Origin: CAVPJC01 sp963705155
Lineage (GTDB): Bacteria > Chloroflexota > Anaerolineae > Anaerolineales > UBA4823
Assembly (NCBI GenBank): GCA_963705155.1
Contig: CAVPJC010000006.1
Location: forward strand, 124,001 to 188,000
Direction: 5' to 3'
Length of the DNA: 64,000 nucleotides
Shown here one piece after another: positions 28,651 to 38,397 of the stretch (within the stretch, counting starts at the first letter, position 1; the number at the start of each line of letters is the position of its first letter). Below the pieces are notes generated by a model that made no database searches, had not been told where the DNA came from, and worked only from the letters and a program-made list of their open reading frames with translations. The position numbers were made by a program, and so were the translations under genes.

Positions 28651-29649
28651 ATGATTGCTCAATTAGATCCACTTTATATAAAAATCAGTCCTACAAAAGC
28701 AGTAATTCGGTTTATAAGCGAATTCGTTTTCGAGGGTAGACCAATACCTCGGCGTTGGAGATGGACTAACAACCTAAACGTTTTATTGTTTAAATTAGGA
28801 ACTTTAATACCAGAAGCTAGACTGGTAAAAAAACCCATTTTTATTCTTGGAGCGGGGAGGAGCGGAACCACTATCTTAGGCAAAGTACTGTCTATGCATC
28901 GGGATGTCGGTTTTTTGAACGAGCCTAAGTTGTTGTGGCATGTTGCCTACCCAGATGAAGATATCATTGGTAGCTATTCAAGGGGTGAAGCACATTATCG
29001 TCTGGAAACGGAGTATGCTACGGAGGATGTGATCCGAGTTGTTCATCGTATCTATGGATTTTATCTTGCTGTTACCGGTTCAAAAAGGATTCTTGATAAA
29101 TATCCAGAAATGATATTTAGGGTTCCTTTTGTACTCTCTATCTTCCCGGACGCTAAGTTTATTTTAATTGTGCGGAATGGAGCGGATTTAATGTGCTCAG
29201 TCGAGTGGTGGTGTAACAAATACTCAAAAGTCGCTAGGAACGGCGAATCTTATGATTGGTGGGGAATCAATCAACGCAAATGGGGGCTATTATTAGATCA
29301 GATTGTTGCGCTCGATCCCGCTTTCATGGACAGTTATGAGGAAATAAGACGCTTTTCCCGTCAGGTCGACATGGCTGCAGTGGAATGGATCGCAACTATG
29401 CGTGAGGGACTACAAATTATCGATAAGTTTCCCCAAAAGATTTACTTGATTCACTATGAAGAACTGGCAAACCGTCCTCTTGAAATTCTAAATAAGGCTT
29501 TGGAATTTTGTGAATTACCTACAGATGAAGCTCTCTTAACCTACGCCTCTAATGTGCTTTCCCAAGCACCAGTGCGAGCTCCAATTGAGCTAAATCCATC
29601 TATTCAACCTTTGTTTGCGGAAACAATGAAGTCAATGGGTTATGGATGA
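28651..29649 (+). CDS. PAPS-dependent sulfotransferase
   Basis: 332 residues, intact. The 5'-phosphosulfate loop PIFILGAGRSGTTILGKVLS (about 62-81) and the 3'-phosphate motif FILIVRNGADLMCSVEWW (about 170-187) are clear. YLIHYEELANRPLEIL near residue 268 is the third conserved block of bacterial sulfotransferases. It should move sulfate from PAPS to a sugar or lipid hydroxyl. Within this island the polymer itself or its carrier is a likely acceptor, which would give a sulfated polysaccharide. Overlaps the next gene by eight bases. Confidence 0.88.
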   Translation: MIAQLDPLYIKISPTKAVIRFISEFVFEGRPIPRRWRWTNNLNVLLFKLGTLIPEARLVKKPIFILGAGRSGTTILGKVLSMHRDVGFLNEPKLLWHVAYPDEDIIGSYSRGEAHYRLETEYATEDVIRVVHRIYGFYLAVTGSKRILDKYPEMIFRVPFVLSIFPDAKFILIVRNGADLMCSVEWWCNKYSKVARNGESYDWWGINQRKWGLLLDQIVALDPAFMDSYEEIRRFSRQVDMAAVEWIATMREGLQIIDKFPQKIYLIHYEELANRPLEILNKALEFCELPTDEALLTYASNVLSQAPVRAPIELNPSIQPLFAETMKSMGYG

Positions 29650-31576
29650 GAAGGGATCAATACGAATAGATAATAATTGGGGTTGGCTACCGAGATTGTC
29701 ACTGTCAGCAGCGTTTGGTCTGCTTCTTGTGGCTATCGCGTACACTGCAGCACGCTTCAGCAGCTGGTGGGCTGAACCAGTGTTTTGGACAGGCCTATTA
29801 ATAATATTCATCCCGATATCGGGAAGATTGGTATCTCCATGGGCGTCATCCCGGGAACGTTTGGGGCTTGTCATAACGCTTGGGCTAATGCTTTATCTGT
29901 TAAAGTGTTGCGTAGCCCGATTGGATTCACCTCCTACGATGAACTCCTACACTTACGTACCACAAATGATATTCTTCAAAACAATCACTTATTTCACTTG
30001 AATCCTCTTATACCGGTTAGTCCACTCTTTCCCGGATTAGGGATAGTGACAAGCGCTGTCATAGACTTAACCGGTCTGGAGTTATTTTACGCGGGTGTTC
30101 TAGTAGTTGGAGTAGCACGATTGGTGTTCTTACTTGGGCTTTTTCACTTCTATAAAGGGATCAGTAAATCAACGCGGTTTGCAGGAATTGCTTTATTGGT
30201 TTATATCACCAATCAAAACTTTATATGGTTTGACGCACAATATGCGTATCAGTCACTAGCTCTTGCATTTGCTGCGCTGATCTTGTTTGCTGCTGCTCGT
30301 CGTCTTCCCTTTCACAGCGATGAATTGGTCGGGTTGAATTTTACAATTATGCTAGGGATAGGAGCAGTAGTGATCACACATCACATCACTGCATATGCTC
30401 TCACGTTATTATTGATCCTTTGGAGCATCATATTTTATCTTTGGCCTGCAATGACTAAACAGATAAATAAGCCTAATGGTTCGACAACTTGTCAAGGACA
30501 TCCTTCTATCGATTTACAATATCTAATTTCCGTAGGCTCTTTTAATCAAGAACGGGCTGATGAAAGGATATTTCTATATCCGAGTGGTGTAGCGCTATTA
30601 ATTTTCTTAGTAAGCGTTACCTGGTTGGTATTTGGAGCGAGTATCGCAATAAATTACCTGGCTGGACCATTAATTAAATCGGTGACTGAATTTTTTCAAT
30701 TGATTGTTGGCGAGCAAACTGCAAGGCAACTATTTCAAGATTACACTGGGCAGGTATCATTTTTGTGGGAACAATTAATCAGCTATACCTCAGTTGGAAT
30801 AATATTGGTAAGTTTACCATTCGGTTTGCTTCAGATTTGGCGACATTACCGAAAAAATATGCTTGCGATATTACTCGCGATATGCGTATTAGCTTATCCA
30901 CTGAGTTTATTGTTACGATTTACCCAAATAGTAGCAAATGTAGCCCGTACAAATACGTTCTTATTTGTAGCCGTCGCATTTGTAGTGGCAGTCACAATAA
31001 CTATTAATTGGATGCCGAATCCTGTCAGTATCAGGAGGGATTTGGCGTTTACAATCGGGGTGACGGTTATTTTCATGGGGGGAGTAATTGTGGGTTTGGG
31101 GGGGTGGCAACGATTACCGGGACCATATCTCGTGGTCGCTGATAGCCGCTCAATCGAACCTCAAGGATTGGCCAGTTCAAAATGGATGCTCGATTACTTA
31201 GGAAAAGAGAACCGGATAGCCTCTGACCGTATAAATGCTTTGCTGATGGGAACTTACGGAGAACAGCACCCTGTCACGGGCTATGATAATGTATTAATTG
31301 CTCCACTCTTCTTCTCAACAGAATTAAATTCTGTGGGGCAAGCGATCTTACGACAAGGTCAAATACGATTTATCGTGATCGACTACCGTTTGAGTTTTGC
31401 GTTACCAAAAGACGGAGTTCTATTTTGTAATTAATGAGCCAGGTGCATTTAATCACAAAATACCTATCAATCCATTAGCCTTGGAGAAATTCGATCGGGT
31501 TAATCGATTAAGTCGGATCTTTGATAGTGGCGATATAGTGATCTATGATGCTAAAAAGTATATCAGTACTCGATAG
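29642..31576 (+). CDS. Polytopic membrane protein, GT-C or polymerase-like (two frameshifts)
   Basis: About 645 residues over three frames, with some twelve hydrophobic segments. A frame change near 29910 joins LGLMLYLLK to SPIGFTSYDELLHLRTTNDIL, and a second near 31420 extends the end by about 50 residues to a TAG at 31576. The soluble loop with YDELLHLRTTNDIL after the first helices resembles the acidic first loop of GT-C transferases, where an Asp or Glu is catalytic. The last part is a soluble tail (SSKWMLDYLGKENRI). It may be a lipid-linked sugar transferase or a polymerase. The specific family is not recognised. Confidence 0.62.
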
Positions 31577-31634
31577 GTCAAACTATTGGATTTGATATTT
31601 TTATAAAGTTCTAATATACAGGAATGAAAAGTTC

Positions 31635-32336
31635 GTGCTACAAATCATTATTGGATTACTACTAGTGTTCTTTCTTCCGGGTTTCGCATTGACAAAAGCA
31701 ATGTTTCCCGCAAAGATTTTTCTATTTCAGAACGACTATTACTATACATTGGATTAAGTTTATCAATTGTAATTTTAGGTGGATTTTTACTAAATTGGTT
31801 GCCTGGCGGTCTACAACCGGTTACATGGACAATATTGTTGATCCTTACAATTTTGGGTGTGTCTCTAACTTCATTGGCACGAAAACGCAGAGAAAAATTA
31901 ATCGATATAGATAATGTTAAAGATTTAAAAATTGCTAATTGAAGGGGCAAGTATTAGTCAGGTTGTATTGTTAGATTTGGCGTTTCTTGTGGTTATTGGA
32001 GCTATTTGGGTCGCACGAACCGGAGCAATCCAGCAGAAATATTCGAATTTTACCCAACTCTGGATTTTGCCAAATGATCATATTACACCAAATACTATTA
32101 GCTTGGGTGTAAACAGTATGGAGCCATCGGAAATTAAGTTCAAACTCCTGCTAAAAACAGGTAAGGGTATAGTATTAGAACTTAGTTATTTGATTGAGTT
32201 AAAGCCAGGCGAAAAATGGGAAACGATCGTCCAAATCCCAACTCAACCCCCTGTTTGAGAATTAATTGAAATAGATATATTTCACCTGGATGAACCGGAT
32301 GTAATATATCGCATGGTGAAATTGTGGCATGATTAA
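31635..32336 (+). pseudogene. DUF1616-like membrane protein, several frame breaks
   Basis: About 234 codons read across four frames. From a GTG at 31635: QIIIGLLLVFFLPGFALTKAMFP, then SISERLLLYIGLSLSIVILGG and NWLPGGLQPVTWTILLILT, then LLIEGASISQVVLLDLAFL, and finally ELIEIDIFHLDEPDVIYRMV, ending at 32336. Helical N-terminal segments and the order of parts match DUF1616, found beside polysaccharide genes in archaea and some bacteria. It could be broken by sequence errors or be truly decayed; several changes within 700 bases favour at least partial decay. Function unknown. Confidence 0.55.
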
Positions 32337-32346
32337 TGATAAAGGG

Positions 32347-32428
32347 TTACGCAGTTGGTGGGGGTTTGGGGGTATATTGGCGGGCTTCGCCCACCAAAAC
32401 ACCCCCAATTATCCCTTGAACTGCGTAA
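32347..32428. repeat. 82-bp palindromic element with 10-bp terminal inverted repeats
   Basis: ttacgcagtt at 32347-32356 is the exact reverse complement of aactgcgtaa at 32419-32428. Inside are G-rich and C-rich halves (gtgggggt, acccccaa) and a short inner hairpin, tggcgggc-ttc-gcccacca. It could be a MITE-like or REP-like element or a strong terminator after the membrane protein gene. No coding capacity. Confidence 0.65.
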
Positions 32429-32483
32429 TTGCCAAGAATGTTAATAGATCAGTCCGTTCATACCGTTAAGGAGTTTTACGATT

Positions 32484-33424
32484 GTGTTTAGAACTGGCTT
32501 GCATTATTTTTTGAATTTGACATCAATGATTGCCCGACAGCAAGGATTTTTTTTGGCCGTAATTGCGGGGTTGAGATTTGTTTTATCCGAGAATATTAAG
32601 CTTTCAAAATTTGCACTCATCCTCCTGAATTCAAAGGCTAATTCCAAATTAGTGACACCCAGAATATCCTGGGTTCAATCGTTAAATTCATTATCAACTG
32701 ATGGCGTCAGGTTAAAAACATACTCTATAGATATCAACACGTTTAACGCACATTTATCTACTTTGCCATTACCCAAAGAACTACGCAGCTGGGCCAATAA
32801 GCCAGGGTGGAATGCGTGAGCAGAAAACATTCAGAATATTATGTCTCCATAGATCTGCTGAATATTCAACCTGATGAAGTTGTAATTGATGTAGCCAGTG
32901 AGTGGTAAATTTTTCCAGATATAGTAAAAGAATTTAACCAGCGCAACTATTTATGGGCAAAATTTAATATATTCTTCAGGGATATATAATTATCATATAG
33001 GCGGGAATGCAGTCCAAATGCCGGTACCTGGTGAATTTGCTAATAAAATTGTGCTGCATAATGCATTTGAACATTTCGAAGGCAGCGCAGATACAGATTT
33101 TATTAAATGAGGCCTGGCGCATTTTAAACCCGGTGGAAATCCTATGCATTCTGCCGTTATTTATCGCAGAAACCTATTCTATATTGGTAAATGACCCTTT
33201 AGTAAATCGGCAGGGAATTGTTTATGATGATAAAGCAGAGATAATTGAAGTGCCATGGTTCCACAACCGTTTTGGCCGTTTCTATGACATAAATACATTT
33301 AAAGCAACGCGTACTGATTGCTGGACATAAATTTAACATAAAGATCTATCATGTAATGAATTTGAAAGAAATTCACCCATCGTTATATCTCCACTTTGCG
33401 TTGGTTATGCAAAAGCCGACCTAG
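32484..33424 (+). pseudogene. SAM-dependent methyltransferase, degraded
   Basis: Methyltransferase sequence can be followed over several frames: SRKHSEYYVSIDLLNIQPDE, VVIDVASEW, IGGNAVQMPVPGEFANKIVL, HNAFEHFEGSADTDFIK, EAWRILNP and, near the end, HFALVMQKPT before a stop at 33422-33424. The best frame carries an in-frame TAA at 32906-32908, where a serine codon is expected, as well as at least four frame changes. A nonsense substitution is hard to blame on indel errors, so I call this a pseudogene. The first 110 residues, from a GTG at 32484, are helical and otherwise unplaced. Very AT-rich. Confidence 0.6.
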
Positions 33425-33519
33425 CAACTAACCAATTGTACTGAGATGGCGTTAACTGTTTTTCGACAATTTAGATATGGGTTATTTCCGCGGTCTATTC
33501 CCGTCCCGGAGTTTTACCG

Positions 33520-34862
33520 ATGATTTTCTTAATACGGGGTTGGAGAAAATCGAATAGAGTGGTAATATCGAACTCAAGCTCTCTAATTGGAACTACCGCC
33601 TTAACATCAGCCATTGGTTTCATATATTGGTGGTTGGCGGAGCGCGAGTTTCCGCCGGAAGCGGTGGGGTTTGCCTCGGCCACAATTTCGGCCATGCTAC
33701 TGCTTGGAACGGTAGGGGTTTTAGGGTTTGGCACACTGCTCATCGGCGAGCTTCCACGCTGGCCGGGTAAAGAGAAGTCCCTCATCGCAACCGCCCTCAT
33801 TACCGTTGGTTTGGCCGGAGAGGATTCTGGGTATTTTATTTGCCCTGGTTACTCCCTGGTTGTTCCCAGACTTGCGAGCGCTTTCTGAAAGCCTGGCGAA
33901 TATCATCCTTTTTTCTTTTGGAATATGCCTGACCGCCATGGCCCTGGTATTAGACCAGGCGTTGATCGGTTTATTGCGCGGGGGGCTGCAATTGTGGCGC
34001 AATGTCATTATGGCAGTGGTGAAACTAAGCGCACTCCTTCTAGCCAGTCTCTGGTTATCTAACCAGTCTGGTTTAATAATTTATGCTACATGGGCGAGCT
34101 GGCAACCTGATATCCCTTGTGCTAATCGGAAGCCGGGCTATATCTAAGAATATTGGAGTAAGCGAATATTTCCCCCAGTGGGGTTTGCTGCGCAATCTGG
34201 GACGTACAGCCCTAAGCCATCACGCTCTTAAACTTGTCCCTGCAGCTCACAGGTCTGGTTTTACCGCTACTGGTGACGGCTTTGCTCACGGTCCGCATGA
34301 ATGCCTACTTTTACACGGCCTGGATGATAGCAAATCTCGCCCTCGGTTGGACCAGTTGCTCTCACCACCGTCTTATATGCGGTCGTGGCTGCCGACAAAG
34401 CCGCAATTGTACCAAAGATTTGTCTGAACCTGAAACTTTACCCTTTGGATTGGGCTGCTGTCAGGCGGCGTTTTGATAGTTGGTTCCAATCTATTGTTGA
34501 GTTTTTTTGGTGCATCTTATGCTCAAGAAGCGCTTTGGTGTTTAAGGCTGTTAGGATTGGGGGTATTCCCTCTGATCATCCGGACTGATTATGTAGCGAT
34601 CTATCGGATATTTAACCGTGTTGCCAGTGCTGCAAAGGTCATGGCGTTATGCGCCTTATTCGAGCTGGTATTGGCAGCTATCGGTGCGAGGATGGGTGGC
34701 CTGACAGGCCTAAGCCTGGGCTGGCTCGTAGCAATTTGCATTGAGGCTGTTCTAATGGCCAGGCAGGTATTTCGAGTGGCCTCACTGGGAGATGTTATAA
34801 GTTCCCGTTCGTCAAATATTGAAATTGCTTCTTCGCAGATAAGGGACAAGAAAACTATTTGA
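33520..34862 (+). CDS. Wzx-type polysaccharide flippase (about five frameshifts)
   Basis: About 447 codons with a dozen hydrophobic helices. The N-terminal SSLIGTTALTSAIGFIYWWLAE and GVLGFGTLLIGELPRW are typical of the PST/MOP flippases. Later parts in other frames are LDQALIGLLRGGLQLWRN, AGNLISLVLIGSR, LQLTGLVLPLLVTALL, VALTTVLYAVVAADKAAIV and LLLSFFGASYAQEALWCLRLL. Frames change near 33820, 34095, 34232, 34345 and 34455. All parts are present in the right order, so the real gene may be intact. It would carry lipid-linked repeat units across the membrane. The stop overlaps the next start by four bases. Confidence 0.68.
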
Positions 34863-36394
34863 CAAAGTTTGTTGGCTGGGTTATCCGGCTGGAACCCATA
34901 TGGGTCATCCTGGTTGGGGCCCCATTCCTGTTAATCCCCGCGTTTTACCCTGGTATGATCCGCCTGGCCTGGGTGGGTCTGGCAATCTGCTGCCTTCCCT
35001 GGTTCCTGCGGCGGGGTTGGTACGGTTATTTTTCCAGGCGGACAGTCCTGGATTTGCCGCTCGTACTATTTCTGGCAAGCGCAGGGTTGGGCGCCTTTCA
35101 GGCTCAATGGCCTGTGTATAGCCTGGCCCGGCTTTGGTTTCTTATCGGATGTGCTTTCATTTTCTTTGTCATCGTGAACCATGCCTCTCGCAATTGGTTA
35201 AGGGCTTATATGCTTCCTCACGGTGATAATCGGGGTTGGGGTGGTCCTGTTCTTGATGATGCAAGTACCCAATATCAATGAGTATCCCAGCTATGCAGGT
35301 TTAGCTGCCGTTGGAAAGCCCATACTCCAATGGCTCGCCGGTTTCCCCAAATACCAGCCTCCCGATTTATTATTCTGGCGCATCACCCGGGCAGGCATTG
35401 CTGTGACCTGTATGGCTATTCTTCCCATTCTGTCTGCGCTATTATCTTACAGGAATATTCTCACCAGGGCATTGATCCTGGGTTTGGCGCTGGCCCTGTT
35501 TGCTCTGATCTTCGTCAGCGGCGGTGTGGGAGCATTAGTCGCTTTGCTGGCAGGTCTGTGGATTGTTTGCTTAACAAACCGGCGTTTATGGGTTTGGGCG
35601 GTTTTAGGAATTCTGTTGTCCTGGATAGGCGTATATAGCTTTTTGGTCACCCCGGGAGCGCTGGAAGCTTATCTTTTAGCCAATTGGAGTATGCGACTGG
35701 AGTTATGGAAGACTGCACTGGCGATGATCCGGGATTTTCCGGTTACCGGTGTTGGCCTTGGCGTGGAGAGCTGGTTTACGGCCCTGCCTGGATACGCCAC
35801 ACCGGGTCTGCATTTTGGTTTAAAATTATCCCGGTAGTTTGTGGATCATGCACGCTCATAATTATTATCTTCAAACCTGGGTTGAACAAGGCTTATTAGG
35901 TTTTATTGCCCTGATCGCCTTGATTGCCGTGGGAATGTGGTTGGGAGTTTATTATTTGAAAACAATGAAGGGTGAGCAGCAGAAAATCGTCTTCGGCGCA
36001 TTCTGGTGCTTTGCAGCTCAATCCGTACATTGTCTGGTTTATGCCGGCCCTTCTTCGTATGGCGGCATAATTTTATGGGTTGCCCTGGGCTTGATGGCCG
36101 CGGCTGGCCAAGCGAATACGAGAACTGAACCTTTTACAGCGAATAAATACCCAAATCCCCGGCTGAAATTCGTTCCCCCTTCAAATCGCTTTTCGTATTT
36201 AGATTTTGTATTCGCCCTGCGCTGGTTATTCTGGCTCATTCTGTGCATTCCATTATCAATATTTTGCGCCTTATGGGTTAACGCCGATCCTGATCCCGGG
36301 ATTTACTTCCGGAATACTGGCGGGTTTGTCACTGGCCATGGCCGCGATCAACAACTACCGAAGTTCTTTAGCTTTCCAGAACAGCCTTTATTAA
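34859..36394 (+). CDS. O-antigen ligase/polymerase-like membrane protein (three frameshifts)
   Basis: About 512 codons, with roughly twelve membrane helices. The diagnostic part is the large outer loop, with GVGLGVESWFTALPGY and then HAHNYYLQTWVEQGLLGFIAL, the Wzy_C/WaaL signature with the conserved histidines. Frames change near 35215, 35825 and 36285; the last change leads to GFTSGILAGLSLAMAA and a stop at 36394, whereas the uncorrected frame runs to 36420. It should polymerise repeat units or ligate the chain at the outer face of the membrane, downstream of the flippase. Confidence 0.75.
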
Positions 36395-36416
36395 ATTACC
36401 TTTTCATTCTCCACCT

Positions 36417-37947
36417 ATGACCGACCACGAGCTTGTCCAGCCAAATAATCTCATAACCAGGTTCAAGCGCTTAAGGCAGTCTTCCTACCTATCTCTGACC
36501 GGCAGGGTGGCGCTTAGCTATATGCTGTGCCTGGCTGCCGCAGAGGTCCTTACCACCCTCTATGCACCCATTCCAGGGCTTGCTCTACACGGTCTGCTTT
36601 TCGTTGTGCTCTTGATACATGCATCGCTGGTCAACCAGCTCCGCCAGCGCCGGTTTTTACTGGCTTTAGCCCTGGTGCCGCTCATCCGCTTGCTGAGCTT
36701 ATCCATGCCGCTGGTGCTTTTCCCGATCATCTATCGCTTTGCGGTCATCGGAGCGCCGCTCCTACTCGCTGCCCTCCTGGCTGCCCGGGCAACCGGTCTT
36801 GATATGCGCATGACCGGGTTTACACTGCGCACAATTCCATTGCAGATCCTGATCGGGTTAACCGGATTCTTGCTCGGGTATATCGAGTACCTGATCTTGC
36901 GCCCGGCGCCCCTGGTGGCCGCCTTGCGCCTGGAGCTGATCTGGCTGCCGGCTCTGATCCTGTTGGTTTTCACCGGATTCCTGGAAGAGCTGATCTTTCG
37001 AGGTGTGTTGCAGTACACCGCTCTCCAGCAATTGGGACGCCTGGGAATTCCTTACATTGCCGTCATCTATGCTGTGTTCCACCTGGGATATCACTCGGTG
37101 CTAGATCTGTTGTTCGTGTTCGGTGTGGCTCTCGTCTTCGGATGGTTCGTCTGGCGCACAGGGTCAATCCTGGGTGTTATCCTGTCGCATGGCTTGACCA
37201 ATATAACGCTATATTTGGTTCTACCGATCCTGCTGGCTCAGCCGGCCAGCTCAACGATCGCCCCAGCCAATAACGTCTCGAGTGTAAATCCAATTCCGGA
37301 TGGAATATTCATCACCATTCCACTCCCCTCCACACAGGGGCCGACTCCCACGCCTTTCCAACACAGCACCCCTACATTGCCAGCAGTATTGAGGCAGCTC
37401 TCAACATTTGAAATTGCAGACCAAAGCAGTACCCCGGTGAATGGACAAACCCCTGTTCCAAGTAGCACACCGGTGAACAGACAACCTGCATCGAGCCCAA
37501 CTCAGGAGAAATGCCTCCCGCCGCCTGGGTGGGTTACCTACACGGTACGTTCCGGCGACACCCTGAGCGCATTAAGCCTGGCCCTGGGAATCAAGCGTGC
37601 GCGAGATGCAAACGGCCAACTGCCTCAAGAATCCAACACTAATATACGTTGGCCAACCGCTTTATGTGCCCCGCCTCCTCCCCACGGCAACAAGGCGACC
37701 ACCGACTGCTACTCCCATGCCATCGACTATTCCGACTGAGCTACCAACGCCTATTCCGCCGACATCTGCTCCCCCAATCGATACGCCCACTCCGGTTTTG
37801 CCTACGTCGGCTATACCTACGGACACTTTCACTCCTCTTCCACCTTCCAATACGCCCATACCGCCAAACACACCCACATCCGCACCTACTGAAACACCTG
37901 CTCCGCTATCCAAGAGTGCGCCATCACCGATTATGGCGGCGATATAG
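36417..37947 (+). CDS. CPBP intramembrane protease fused to a LysM domain and a PTP-rich tail
   Basis: About 510 residues with one frameshift near 37600. Eight or so helices (about 30-275) carry the CPBP/Abi motifs: EELIFRGVLQ near residue 189 (glutamate pair and arginine), HLGYHS near 222 and SHGLTN near 258. A Ser/Thr/Pro linker follows. At about 375-420 there is a LysM unit, YTVRSGDTLSALSLAL followed in the next frame by VREMQTANCL and YVGQPLYVP. The rest is a PTPxPP tail. CPBP proteases process membrane proteins; the LysM part should bind glycan outside. The pairing points to wall-linked processing or attachment, which is inference. Confidence 0.75.
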
Positions 37948-38016
37948 ATAGAAATAGAATAGAACCATATTATCTGATGGATGATTAAGAGCGCTTTCAC
38001 AGGCTCTCCATAATAC

Positions 38017-38060
38017 AAAAAAGGGCTGTGTCAAATTCTAAGACACAGCCCTTTCTTATT
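38017..38060. terminator. Strong bidirectional terminator
   Basis: aaagggctgtgtc and gacacagcccttt form a 13-pair stem with a nine-base loop, A-rich before and T-rich after. It ends the polysaccharide operon and also the convergent small membrane protein gene. Confidence 0.9.
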
Positions 38061-38070
38061 TCTGTGGTAA

Positions 38071-38311
38071 TTAGTTGAGAACCTGCATCACCTTGGAAAT
38101 AACGATAAGAACGAAGGCGATCAATAAAGGCACAATACCGATATTAAACTGCTATCAATAACCTGTTCACACGGCTTGGAGCTGCAGCAGAAGACATCTC
38201 TTTCAGTACCAACAACGCCATCAACACGAGAATACCCACCAGAGCCAATGAGGCTGCCAGTGCAGGCGCCATCAGGGTTAAGACAGTTGAGGTGGTAATC
38301 GTCGAGATCAT
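38071..38311 (-). CDS. Small two-helix membrane protein (one frameshift)
   Basis: About 79 residues from ATG 38311. The first part reads SLALVGILVLMALLVLKEMSS, followed by a basic turn (APSRVNRLL). After removing one T of the coding-strand run at 38146-38148, the rest reads NIGIVPLLIAFVLIVISKVM. It therefore has two or three membrane helices with a short basic loop between. It is convergent with the polysaccharide operon and ends at the shared terminator. The family is not known to me; similar small proteins in such loci might assist membrane complexes, but nothing here shows it. Confidence 0.6.
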
Positions 38312-38388
38312 GAAAGAATCTTCCCGGGTTATATAGAAACGCTCTTAATTAATCATACCGGGTTCAATCCCAAGAGTTCAATCACTAA

Positions 38389-38397
38389 AAGCGGGTG
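38389..38397. repeat. Left copy of the 9-bp target-site duplication
   Basis: aagcgggtg, directly before the left end of the insertion sequence, is repeated exactly at 39901-39909 after its right end. Confidence 0.9.

Noticed and set aside
31648..31950. 100-codon minus-strand frame
   Set aside because: The plus strand of the same stretch encodes a DUF1616-like membrane protein in broken frames; the minus frame is its shadow.
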